12,354 nt of DNA from positions 1 through 12,354 of the forward strand of contig JBFILW010000073.1 of assembly GCA_041612005.1 (NCBI GenBank), given 5' to 3'. Below, piece after piece: positions 1-7,641 of the stretch. The stretch's first letter is position 1. Every line of letters begins with the position of its first letter. The notes under the pieces were generated by a model. It saw only the letters and a program-made list of their open reading frames with translations, did not search any database and had not been told where the DNA came from. The position numbers and the translations under genes were made by a program. Source of the DNA: JBFILW01 sp041612005. Its GTDB lineage: Bacteria > Gemmatimonadota > Gemmatimonadetes > Palauibacterales > Palauibacteraceae.

Positions 1-73
1 AATAGCAGAGCGGCGAGGCGGTGCCGGCTGAAAACGCGTGGTGCTGCTGACATGCGACGTGCTACACCGAAGG

Positions 74-118
74 GGGTCGGAAAGCTCCCTTTGGGTCGGA
101 AAGCTCCCTTTGGGTCGG
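74..118. repeat. 19-bp tandem repeat, about 2.4 copies
   Basis: The unit gggtcggaaagctcccttt occurs at 74-92 and again, identical, at 93-111. A partial third copy (gggtcgg) covers 112-118. The array ends one base before the stop codon of the minus-strand GGDEF-like gene (119-121), so it would form the start of that transcript's 3' untranslated region. Each unit contains a short inverted repeat (AAAG, 4-nt loop, CTTT), too weak to call a terminator. No U-tract follows on either strand. Confidence 0.85.
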
Positions 119-1168
119 TCAGCGTCGCCGTTTGCGCGAGATGGAGACGAGAGAGGTCTTGACGGGAGCGCTTCGCCGTTGCGTCGGGAGGTTCGCGTCC
201 GACTCATCCGCGGCAATCGAGTCGATCGCCGCGTCGGCGCTCCAGTCGGAAACCACCGGGTCGCCTTCCGGCCGGTTCTCGTCGTGGTCCGGCACGCACA
301 CCATGACCCGATTGCGGCCTTCACCGATCGCCGCGCTGAGAGCTTCGCACGCCGCCGCGATCAGATCCCCCCGGTGATTCATGGCCGGCATGTATGCCGC
401 CACGCCGCCGCTGACTGTAATGCCGGTACCCTTCAGCAACCCGGACGACTCCACGGCCTTGCGCACCCGCAGGGCATAGGAGAAGGCCCCGCCGCTGCCG
501 GTCCTCGGCAACAGACACACGAACAGGTTGTCTTCGTAGCGGGAGCAGATATCCATGACTCGTGTGTTGGAATCCAGAACACGGGCGAACGCTGACACGG
601 CTCTCGTGGCCGCTTTGACGCCACGCGTGGAGCGGACCTCGTCGAGGTGATCGATTTCGAACGCCACGGCGGCGAGATCCTGCCCCCGGCGAGCGGTGGC
701 GAAGTAGCGGATGAGGAAGAGGTCCAGGATGCGTTGGTTCGGTAGCCCCGTTTCGACGTCAGCGTACGCGGCGCCCGCTTCCCGCTGGCGATCGCGGTGG
801 TGCATCTGAGACAGCACACCAATGATGAGGCTGACGGAAAGGAACGTCAGGACCGCGATTCCCAGCACTCGCCAGTCGACGGCCGTATGCATCCACACGA
901 CCAGCAGCGCCTGTGTCAGCGCGATGGTAGCCATCGTTATCGCCGTGGCTGCTGCGGCGCCTCTCCAGCCCTTGTGGTAGGCCAGGAGCATGCACGGAAC
1001 CAGCGCCAGGAGCCAGGCGATTGATGAGTACTGACGCAGTGACTGCGGCCACACGACCGCGGCAGCAGCCGCTACCAGAAGCGCAAGCAGACTCACGGCC
1101 ATGGCGCTGCCCGGTATCGGACGCGTTGGCCCATGTGCAACTGTCGCAGGGAGTTGCCGTTTTTGCAT
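119..1168 (-). CDS. Membrane protein with degenerate (probably inactive) GGDEF domain
   Basis: The product is 349 aa. About four hydrophobic helices (roughly residues 24-41, 49-64, 72-93 and 101-121) precede a cytoplasmic GGDEF-like domain at about 133-292. Visible landmarks are DVETGLPNQRILD (like the D-LTGLPNR start of GGDEF domains), FEIDHLDEV (like DIDHFK-IND), TVSGGVAAY, and EALSAAIGEGRNRV near the end. The signature itself is lost: after RY (210-211) the residues are EDNLF instead of GGDEF. Active diguanylate cyclases need the GG[DE]EF loop to bind GTP and metal, so I infer no c-di-GMP synthesis and perhaps a sensory or scaffold role. A basic low-complexity tail follows, ending in RKRRR. 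The ATG at 1168 is preferred because AGGAGG (1178-1183) lies 9 nt upstream. An in-frame GTG at 1177 would abut that site. It is divergent from the M20 gene. Confidence 0.85.
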   Translation of the reverse strand: MQKRQLPATVAHGPTRPIPGSAMAVSLLALLVAAAAAVVWPQSLRQYSSIAWLLALVPCMLLAYHKGWRGAAAATAITMATIALTQALLVVWMHTAVDWRVLGIAVLTFLSVSLIIGVLSQMHHRDRQREAGAAYADVETGLPNQRILDLFLIRYFATARRGQDLAAVAFEIDHLDEVRSTRGVKAATRAVSAFARVLDSNTRVMDICSRYEDNLFVCLLPRTGSGGAFSYALRVRKAVESSGLLKGTGITVSGGVAAYMPAMNHRGDLIAAACEALSAAIGEGRNRVMVCVPDHDENRPEGDPVVSDWSADAAIDSIAADESDANLPTQRRSAPVKTSLVSISRKRRR

Positions 1169-1177
1169 CCCTTCCAC

Positions 1178-1183
1178 CCTCCT
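1178..1183 (-). promoter_or_regulatory. Shine-Dalgarno site deciding the GGDEF-like gene start
   Basis: On the minus strand, AGGAGG sits 9 nt before the ATG at 1168 and directly against the GTG at 1177. It therefore supports the ATG as the start. The 129-bp divergent region 1169-1297 shows no convincing -35/-10 pair on either strand. Confidence 0.7.
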
Positions 1184-1297
1184 AGGTCTGACCCGAATAC
1201 CTCCAGATCACTGACGCGGCGACCTCGGCTCGAGTCACACACCGACACAGCCGCCAGCCCGTTGCTGGAAGGAATAGTGTCCGATACCGTGCCCAAC

Positions 1298-2452
1298 ATG
1301 AGCGATTTCGTCTCACGCGAACGCGTGGTGGGCCTCTTGGCGGATCTGGTCAGGATCCCGTCGGTCAACCCCACGCTCGCACCCGATCAGCCGGACGGCG
1401 AAGCTGCCGTCGCGCGGTTTGCCCGCGAGTGGCTCGAAGCAGCCGGGGTGGAAGCGTGGCTGGAAGAAGTGGCGCCCGGACGGCCAAACGTAATCGCCCG
1501 CGTCGGCGACAAGTCCGGACCGACCCTGGTTCTGTGTGGCCACATCGACACCGTGGACGGGTCCGGGATGGAGATCCCGCCGTTCGAGCCGACGGTCGAC
1601 GGCTCCCGGCTCTATGGTCGGGGCTCGTATGACATGAAGTGCGGAGTCGCGGCGGCCATGGTGGCCACCGCAGCCCTGCGCGACGATGCCATTCCTGGCT
1701 CCTGTCTGCTGGCGCTGGTCGTCGACGAGGAATACGCCAGCCTCGGTGCCTCCCACTTCGTGGCTGACCACTCCGCCAGCGGCTGCATCCTGACCGAGCC
1801 CACCGAGGGCGCCCTGGTCCTCGCGCACAAAGGGTTCGTGTGGGCGGAGTTGACTACCCACGGTGTGGCGGCCCACGGCAGTCGGTGGGACGAAGGAGTG
1901 AGCGCGATCGGTCGCATGGCCCCGGTCATCGCCGAGCTGGAGCGCCACGATCGGGACGAGCTGCGTCAGCGGACGCATCCACAGGTCGGGCCGGCCTCAC
2001 TCCACTGCTCGCTGATCGAAGGGGGCAGCGGGATCTCGACCTACGCCGCCAAGTGCCGCCTCAAAGTCGAAAGGCGCACTCTGCCCGGTGAACAGGCCGA
2101 CGATGTCCTCGCGGAGATTGCCGCCGTCGCAAACCAGTCCGGTCAGCGCGTCGCGGTCGAGGCGATACTCGATCGCCCGCCGGCCGAATGCGCTGTCGAC
2201 GCCTCCGTCGTGCGTGCCGTGCGTGGCGCGGCGGCTGACTGTCTGGGCGCACCGCCGCAGGAAATGGGGGTCGAGTACTGGACTGACGCGGCGATCTTCG
2301 CGGCCGCTGGCATACCCGCCGTCAACTACGGCCCCTCGGGGACCGGTGCGCACGCAGCGGTCGAGTGGGTGGATATCGATTCCGTCGTTGACTGCGCCCG
2401 GGTTCTGGCCGAGTCGGCCCGCCGCTTCTGTTCCGAGCGGAGCCGGCCGTGA
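1298..2452 (+). CDS. M20-family metallopeptidase/deacylase (ArgE/DapE-like)
   Basis: The 384-aa product, a normal length for the family, matches M20 zinc amidohydrolases such as acetylornithine deacetylase, succinyl-diaminopimelate desuccinylase and carboxypeptidase G2. These hydrolyse N-acyl or peptide bonds with two metal ions. Visible sites: GHIDTVDG (H82, D84), YGRGSYDMKCG with bridging D112, DEEYASLG with catalytic E144 and metal ligand E145, TEPTEG (E167), H193 in the lid/dimer segment, and GTGAHAAVEW with final ligand H352. The metal site looks intact. No signal peptide is present, so it is probably cytoplasmic. The substrate cannot be told from sequence; no arginine or lysine biosynthesis gene is nearby. 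The start is uncertain. The ATG at 1298 fits the family N-terminus but lacks a good ribosome site. A GTG at 1277, preceded by GGAAGG 4 nt upstream, is a real alternative (391 aa). The frame stays open back to 1133, but that extension overlaps the divergent gene and looks noncoding. Its stop overlaps the next gene's start. Confidence 0.92.
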   Translation: MSDFVSRERVVGLLADLVRIPSVNPTLAPDQPDGEAAVARFAREWLEAAGVEAWLEEVAPGRPNVIARVGDKSGPTLVLCGHIDTVDGSGMEIPPFEPTVDGSRLYGRGSYDMKCGVAAAMVATAALRDDAIPGSCLLALVVDEEYASLGASHFVADHSASGCILTEPTEGALVLAHKGFVWAELTTHGVAAHGSRWDEGVSAIGRMAPVIAELERHDRDELRQRTHPQVGPASLHCSLIEGGSGISTYAAKCRLKVERRTLPGEQADDVLAEIAAVANQSGQRVAVEAILDRPPAECAVDASVVRAVRGAAADCLGAPPQEMGVEYWTDAAIFAAAGIPAVNYGPSGTGAHAAVEWVDIDSVVDCARVLAESARRFCSERSRP

Positions 2453-4377
2453 CTCAGGAAATCGGTCATCAGGTTCGTACCGGGCCCGCGACGATCGAAG
2501 CGGTGGACCGTCTCAACGATGATGCGGACCAGCTCCTGGGCGAGGACCCGAAGCGTGCCCTGAGCCTCGCCTCAGATGCCTTAAATGCCGCGCAGGTCCT
2601 CGAGTACGGGGCCGGTATCGGACGGGCGCAGGGAGTGATGGGGTTCGCGCACTACCTGCTCTCCGACCTCAACGCCGCCCTCGGCCTGCTGAAGAGCTCT
2701 CATGACATTTCGGTCGAAATCGGCAACGACGCGGACCTCGCGCGCGCACAGGCAGGCCTCGGCCTCGTGCACCGGAGCCTCGGAGACTTCGAGCAGGCGC
2801 TCACTCTGTCGCTCGAGGGTCTGCGGACCGTCCGCCGTACCGGCAACAAGGTGTGGGAGGGGCTTCTCCTCAACGTGATCGGCGGCGGCTACCACGACGT
2901 CGGAGACTACGCACGCGCCAGGGACTCCCATGCCCGGGCACTGGAAATCTACGAGAGTCTCGACGAGTCGGAGGCCGAGGAGGGGACAGTGATGGGGGCT
3001 CGTGCCCTGGACGGCCTCGGTACGGTCCACAACAGCCTGGGCCAGCACGCCGAGGCGCTCGAATACGAGCTGCGGGCGCTCGAGCTGTTCCGCAAGGCGG
3101 AAGACAGTCTGGGAGAGGCGCGAGCGTTGAACGACATCGGCCTCGTCTACCAGAGTCAGGGCCGGCTCGACGAAGCTCTGGAATGTCACCAGCGCAGCCT
3201 CGAGCTGCGACGCGAGTTCGGGAACAAGCACGCTCAAACCGCAAGCCTCATCAACATGGCGCGGCTCTATCTCGATCGGGGAGATCCCGACAATGCGCTG
3301 GGCGTCCTGCATCCGGCCCTCACGCTCGCGATGGAGATGGAGGCCAAGCCGCGCATCGCACAGGCGAATCTCAGACTCGCCGAGGCGTATGAGCAGAGGG
3401 GCGACTACCAGTGGGCCCTCGAGCACTACCGGGTGTACTCGCGGGTGATGGAGCAAGTCTCTGGCGACGAAGCGAGCGCCCGGATTCGGAACATGCAGGT
3501 GACGTGGGAAGTGGAGCGTTCTGAGAAAGAGGCGGAGCTCTTCCGACTCCGCAACGTCGAGCTCAAGGAGGCAAATGATGAGCTCGCGCGGTTGCTGGCG
3601 GAATTACGGGCGACACAGGCCGAGCTGCTCGAGTCGAAGAAGATGGCGGCTCTCGGGTCGCTGGTTGCCGGCGTCGTCCACGAGTTGAACACGCCGTTGG
3701 CGGTGATCAAGAGCAACGCGGACCTCTCGGCGCGATCGATCGCAACCATCCGGGAGGCGATGGACAAGGCCGACTCGGTGGCCGAGCTCAAAAACAACGC
3801 ACAAGTACAGCGCGCCTTGCGCTCACTGGGCGGAGCCGGTGCAACGAGCGACGCGGCGGAGCGTCTGGCGCACGTCGTCGAACGGCTCAAGAGGTTCTCG
3901 CGTCTGGATCAGGCGACCGTCGCCGAGGCAGACATCAATGACCTGCTCGACGACACACTTGGTCTCATGAAGCATGAGTTCGGCGAACGGATCGAACTGG
4001 TGCGCCGCTACGGCGATCTCCAGCGCACCATCGGGGCGCCCGTTGAGCTGAACCAGCTCTTCGTGAACGTGCTCTCGAACGCGGCGGCGGCCATCCGTGG
4101 TAATGGGACGATCACCGTCACGACTTCGATGGAGAACGGTGCGATCGTGATACGTATCACGGACACGGGCGTCGGGATCGAGCCAGCGCTCATCGAGCGG
4201 ATCTTCGATCCCGCTTTTGCCACCGCCGGTCCAAGGGTCAAGGCGGGCCTTGGACTCTTCGCGAGCTCCAACATCGTGCGGAAACACGACGGGACCATCG
4301 CACTGGACAGCGAACCGGGCGAAGGAACGACGGTGACGATATCTTTGCCAGTCAAACCTGTAGCCACGGAGCGGTGA
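2449..4377 (+). CDS. Soluble sensor histidine kinase with N-terminal TPR repeats
   Basis: The 642-aa product has about eight tetratricopeptide-like repeats spaced near 40 residues (about 21-340). Their signatures include GDFEQAL, GDYARAR, GQHAEAL, GRLDEAL and GDYQWAL. A charged, probably coiled-coil linker follows (about 350-398). The kinase core comes next: H-box GVVHELNTPL with phospho-acceptor H411, N-box NQLFVNVLSNAAAAI (540-544 asparagines), G1 box DTGVGI (572-577), F-box IFDPAF, and G2 box KAGLGLFASSNIV. All kinase motifs look intact. I see no transmembrane helix or signal peptide, so it should be cytoplasmic, with the TPRs as a protein- or peptide-binding input. The region between the H-box helix and the FSR-containing second helix is long (about 425-470). 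The start is GTG with GGAG 6 nt upstream, overlapping the M20 stop by 4 bp (GTGA), which indicates translational coupling. No response regulator is in the window, so its partner is unknown. Confidence 0.93.
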   Translation: MTQEIGHQVRTGPATIEAVDRLNDDADQLLGEDPKRALSLASDALNAAQVLEYGAGIGRAQGVMGFAHYLLSDLNAALGLLKSSHDISVEIGNDADLARAQAGLGLVHRSLGDFEQALTLSLEGLRTVRRTGNKVWEGLLLNVIGGGYHDVGDYARARDSHARALEIYESLDESEAEEGTVMGARALDGLGTVHNSLGQHAEALEYELRALELFRKAEDSLGEARALNDIGLVYQSQGRLDEALECHQRSLELRREFGNKHAQTASLINMARLYLDRGDPDNALGVLHPALTLAMEMEAKPRIAQANLRLAEAYEQRGDYQWALEHYRVYSRVMEQVSGDEASARIRNMQVTWEVERSEKEAELFRLRNVELKEANDELARLLAELRATQAELLESKKMAALGSLVAGVVHELNTPLAVIKSNADLSARSIATIREAMDKADSVAELKNNAQVQRALRSLGGAGATSDAAERLAHVVERLKRFSRLDQATVAEADINDLLDDTLGLMKHEFGERIELVRRYGDLQRTIGAPVELNQLFVNVLSNAAAAIRGNGTITVTTSMENGAIVIRITDTGVGIEPALIERIFDPAFATAGPRVKAGLGLFASSNIVRKHDGTIALDSEPGEGTTVTISLPVKPVATER

Positions 4378-4380
4378 TCA

Positions 4381-4941
4381 ATGAATCTGAAGATGGACGA
4401 GCTCGAGAGCGCGCCGGCGCGGAAGTCTGGACGCGGAGGCTTCGTTATGCTGGTGGTGGGGATCGCTCTCGGCGTGGCCGGCACGATGCTCCTGCCGAGA
4501 TATATCGAACCCTTGTTGCCGGAGTCCATCCGGGCCGGCGGCGAGCAGGTCGATGGCGAGGTGTTGGCGATGGGGCGCGACGGAGACAAGCTCCTGATTA
4601 CGGTCGACACTCCGAAAGGAGCCGTGTTGGCCACCTTCACGAGCCGGGTGGCCGAGGTCGAGCTGCTGGTCAGGGTTGGCGACACGCTCACGCTCGCCAT
4701 GGACCGCTATGATCCGTTCATGAGCGATCCGGCGATTGCAGCTGTCCGCAAGAGACCCTCCGACTCACTCCTGAAGGGCGAAGCGTCCGAACTGGACAGC
4801 ATGCCGGCTGCCGTCGGGCCGCAGGGTGTCGAGCCGCAGGCGGACACGATGCAATCAGGCGCGGCGGAGGCGGAGTCGGGCGCGGCGGAAGCCGATACCG
4901 CGCTCTATGGCGTCGAGGAGATGGCCGAGCAAACCCCATGA
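4381..4941 (+). CDS. Unknown single-pass membrane protein with acidic Ala/Glu-rich tail
   Basis: I do not recognise this 186-aa protein. It has a short cytoplasmic-type N-terminus with basic residues (RKSGRGG), one strong membrane helix (about 21-39), and then a compact domain (about 57-123) rich in alternating hydrophobic residues (EVLAMGRDGDKLLITVDTPKGA, then VAEVELLVRVGDTLTLAM written in parts here). That pattern suggests a small beta-barrel or OB-like fold, which is inference. The tail from about 130 is acidic and disordered-looking and contains two tandem copies of SGAAEA[ED] (159-172). The start follows the kinase stop by only 3 bp, with GGAG 9 nt upstream, so it is almost certainly co-transcribed with the M20 and kinase genes. 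A role as membrane partner of the soluble kinase is possible but unproven. An internal ATG at 4393 is a less likely start. Confidence 0.8.
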   Translation: MNLKMDELESAPARKSGRGGFVMLVVGIALGVAGTMLLPRYIEPLLPESIRAGGEQVDGEVLAMGRDGDKLLITVDTPKGAVLATFTSRVAEVELLVRVGDTLTLAMDRYDPFMSDPAIAAVRKRPSDSLLKGEASELDSMPAAVGPQGVEPQADTMQSGAAEAESGAAEADTALYGVEEMAEQTP

Positions 4942-4954
4942 CGGAGTCGTCGGG

Positions 4955-5803
4955 CTAGCAGCGAAGCATCTCGTCCAGGAATCCCTTCAGCGCGAGCCAG
5001 AACGTGGTCTCCGACCACAGATCGTTGTGGCCGGCCGTCCGGCTCTCGAACCACGTCTTTGGCTCGGCGGCCGCCTCGTACAATCCGAACGTCTGTGCCC
5101 GCGGCATCAACTCATCCCGCTGTCCCCAGCCGACGAAGACCGGCATTTTCACCCGGGCCATCCGAGCCGCGCTGTCGAATCGGTTGCGCTCCCAGTCGAA
5201 GAGGCGGCCCGGAAGCCATGCGTAGAGAGAGTGGCCCAGTTCGGGCAGTGAGCGGAAGCTGCTGGTGACGATCAGGGCGCCAGCCTCGACGCGAGACGCG
5301 ACAGAGATGGCGACCGCGCCCCCGAGAGAGTTACCAGCCAGCACGATTCGGTCGGCGGGCACTCGGCGCTCCTCGCGCAGATACGCGTACGCGGCCTCCC
5401 CATCCAGATAAAGACCGGCCTCGGTCGGCTTGCCTTCGCTGCGACCATACCCGCGGTAGTCAAACAGAAGCACATCGTACCCCAGCCTGCTCAGCGCCTG
5501 CGCGATCGGTGCCCGGCCGGCCAGGTTTCCGGCGTTGCCGTGGAAGAAGGCGACCGTTCCGCACGTCGTGGTCTCACGCGCCGGATCAGCGGGCACCCAC
5601 CATGCGTGAAGCTCGAGGCCATCGGTCGTGCGGATCGTGGTCTGCTCGGCCCCGACCAGCCCCCACGCGCCCGGCTCCGCTTCGGCCTCGCTCAGGCGTG
5701 CCGGGTAGTAGAGCATGGATGGCGCCAGCCGGGACACGAGGTCGGGGAACACGAGTGGCAGTCCGATTGCGAGTATCAGTAAGGGAGCGAGGGCCCGTTT
5801 CAC
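4955..5803 (-). CDS. Membrane-anchored alpha/beta hydrolase (COG1073/ABHD13-like)
   Basis: This 282-aa serine hydrolase has an N-terminal hydrophobic anchor or uncleaved signal (about 4-20), followed by SMLYYP, then the hydrolase fold. Visible elements are the oxyanion-hole motif FFHGNAGN (86-93), FDYRGYGRSEG (114-124), the nucleophile elbow GNSLGG with S159, the acid D230 in GQRDELMP, and H259 in AGHND. The catalytic triad is therefore complete. Relatives with the HGNAGN motif (Bem46/ABHD13/ABHD17 type) act as esterases or thioesterases on lipid-like substrates; the substrate here is not evident. It starts at GTG (5803) with GGAG 6 nt upstream, and this GTGA overlaps the upstream DUF885 stop by 4 bp, implying translational coupling. 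Its stop lies 13 bp from that of the convergent small membrane protein gene. Confidence 0.92.
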   Translation of the reverse strand: MKRALAPLLILAIGLPLVFPDLVSRLAPSMLYYPARLSEAEAEPGAWGLVGAEQTTIRTTDGLELHAWWVPADPARETTTCGTVAFFHGNAGNLAGRAPIAQALSRLGYDVLLFDYRGYGRSEGKPTEAGLYLDGEAAYAYLREERRVPADRIVLAGNSLGGAVAISVASRVEAGALIVTSSFRSLPELGHSLYAWLPGRLFDWERNRFDSAARMARVKMPVFVGWGQRDELMPRAQTFGLYEAAAEPKTWFESRTAGHNDLWSETTFWLALKGFLDEMLRC

Positions 5804-7617
5804 GGCCCGCTCCGATTCTCCAGGCTCGAGGATGCCGAGTCCGCCAGCACGGCGGCGATCCAGGTGTCCACGTTCGCGGCCAATATGTCGAGTGGCACTG
5901 CTCCCTGGCTGAGCACGACGTCGTGGAAGTCCCTGACGTCAAAGCGGTCGCCCAGCTCCACTTCGGCCCGCTCCCGCAGCTCGCGGATCTTCAGCTCGCC
6001 CGTTTTGTAAGCCACCGCCTGGCCGGGCCACGTGATGTAGCGGTCGACCTCCGTCGTGATGTTGTGCAGGCTGAGCGCTGTGTTGGCGGCCATGAAATCG
6101 ATCGCCTGCTGGCGCGACCATCCCAGATAGTGCATCCCCGGATCGACCACCAGCCGACAGGCCCGCCACATCTCGTAGGTGAGCCGACCGAAATCGCTGT
6201 ACGGATCTTCGTAGAAGCCTACCTCCAGCCCCAGGCGCTCCGCGTACAGCGCCCAGCCTTCGACGAAAGCGGTGAATCCCGAGAAGCGACGGAACTCGGG
6301 CAGGCCGTCCAATTCCTGCTGGATGGCGAGCTGCAGATGGTGTCCCGGTACGGCTTCGTGCAGAGATAGTGCTTCGATCTCGTACAACGGCCGGCTGGGG
6401 AGATCATACGTGTTGACATAGTAGAAGCCAGCTCGCGTCCCGTCCCCTGCCGGCCGGCTGTAATAGGCGGTCGATGTCTTGGGCGCGATAAAGTCGGGAA
6501 CGGGGCGGATCCCATACGGCATCCGGGGCAGCGACTTGAACAGGGAGGGGAGCTCACCGTCCATTCGCTTGAGGATGTACGCCGTCTCGCGCATCAACTC
6601 TTCCGGCGTGTCAGCGTAGAACGCCGAGTCCGTACGGAGGTAGTCCACGAATTCCTCGAAGCCGCCTTCGAACGCGACCTCCTCGATGATCGCTTCCATC
6701 TCTCCCCGGATCCGAGCCACTTCGGCCAGACCGGTCTCGTGGACCTGGCGCGGAGTCTGATCGAGCGTTGTGAAGCGCCGGATCCGGTGTTCGTAGAAGG
6801 CGCGGCCGTCGGGTAAGGATGAGGCCGCGATTTCCTCCCGGGCTGCCGGCACATACTCGTCCCGCATGAACGCCAGGAATGCGCTGTACGCCGGCACGAC
6901 CGAGGTCGCGATGGCCGAGCGTCCCTCTTCGGTCAACCTGGCGCGGTCCGGCTTCGAAATGGCATCCGGAAACTCTTCGAACGGCTCGTACAACAGGCTC
7001 TGCTCCGGATCCTCCACGATGTGTGGTGCGATTGATTCCTCGTACCCACGCAACGAGATGGCCGGGACGGTGAAGCCTTCGGCGATACCGATTCGCATCA
7101 ACGCGATGTGCTGGTCGGCGTAGGTGGAAAAGCCACGCAGGCGACTGATGTAGTTCTCGTAGTCATCGACCGTTACGAGCGGAATTCTCTTCGGCAGGTC
7201 CGGAAACCCGACGTGAAACCCGGATCGACTGCTGATCGGCATCAGATACGTGCGAAACTCGAGCTCCGCGATTGCACTCCGCTTGCTGCGCTCGAACAAG
7301 TCGTAGTTCGTTCGATCCGTGGATGACAGCGTGCTACGATCGATCGCGAGCAGACGCTCGAGCAGCCGGCGCTGCATCTGAAGCCGGCGCGCGTAGTCTT
7401 CCAGCGCAGCCCCGGGGAGGAGATGGTTGAAGCCGCGTACACCCACCTGGGTCGCGAAAAGCGGGTTCTCGGCGAGCGTGAACGCCCAATCGTCTGCGAA
7501 CACGTGAGCCAGCTCAGCCGCCGGATCAGGTTCATTCTGGACGGAACAGGGCGCGGTCGGGACGGCGCCAAGTGCAAGGGGGAGCATGAGCCATACTGCG
7601 ATCAGGAGTCTTCGCAT
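5800..7617 (-). CDS. Exported DUF885-family putative metallopeptidase
   Basis: The 605-aa length is typical of DUF885 (PF05960) proteins. A signal peptide is visible: basic MRR, a hydrophobic core to about residue 18, then a small-residue region (LGAVPTA). The mature protein should be periplasmic or outer-membrane associated. The diagnostic motif is LHEAVPGHHLQ (H420, E421, H426, H427), and E453 in FVEGWALYAERLG is the likely third ligand, as in zinc peptidases with an HE-x3-GHH arrangement. Family members are usually annotated as uncharacterised or as putative peptidases. The C-terminal half also shows the conserved WPGQAVAYKTGELKI segment. The ATG at 7617 has AAGGG about 8 nt upstream. It lies 24 bp downstream of the acyltransferase and overlaps the hydrolase start, so all three form one minus-strand operon. 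Confidence 0.93.
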   Translation of the reverse strand: MRRLLIAVWLMLPLALGAVPTAPCSVQNEPDPAAELAHVFADDWAFTLAENPLFATQVGVRGFNHLLPGAALEDYARRLQMQRRLLERLLAIDRSTLSSTDRTNYDLFERSKRSAIAELEFRTYLMPISSRSGFHVGFPDLPKRIPLVTVDDYENYISRLRGFSTYADQHIALMRIGIAEGFTVPAISLRGYEESIAPHIVEDPEQSLLYEPFEEFPDAISKPDRARLTEEGRSAIATSVVPAYSAFLAFMRDEYVPAAREEIAASSLPDGRAFYEHRIRRFTTLDQTPRQVHETGLAEVARIRGEMEAIIEEVAFEGGFEEFVDYLRTDSAFYADTPEELMRETAYILKRMDGELPSLFKSLPRMPYGIRPVPDFIAPKTSTAYYSRPAGDGTRAGFYYVNTYDLPSRPLYEIEALSLHEAVPGHHLQLAIQQELDGLPEFRRFSGFTAFVEGWALYAERLGLEVGFYEDPYSDFGRLTYEMWRACRLVVDPGMHYLGWSRQQAIDFMAANTALSLHNITTEVDRYITWPGQAVAYKTGELKIRELRERAEVELGDRFDVRDFHDVVLSQGAVPLDILAANVDTWIAAVLADSASSSLENRSGP

Positions 7618-7641
7618 GTCTGTATCCCTTGTGGCGGGCAG

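Noticed and set aside
1..73. Possible gene end or tRNA at the left edge
   Set aside because: Frame 2 reaches a stop at 29-31, but the fragment is too short to assign, and I could not fold a cloverleaf from this stretch.
38..595. Plus-strand open frame of 185 codons
   Set aside because: It lies mostly antisense to the GGDEF-like gene, starts inside the tandem repeat area, and its translation is Arg/His-rich with no domain.
1133..1297. Upstream extension of the M20 frame
   Set aside because: It overlaps the 5' end of the divergent gene, shows no family similarity and has no ribosome site; only the GTG at 1277 remains a possible alternative start.
2581..3456. Minus-strand open frame of 291 codons inside the kinase gene
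   Set aside because: It is a shadow of the TPR region; the plus frame has clear TPR and kinase motifs, and the antisense translation has none.
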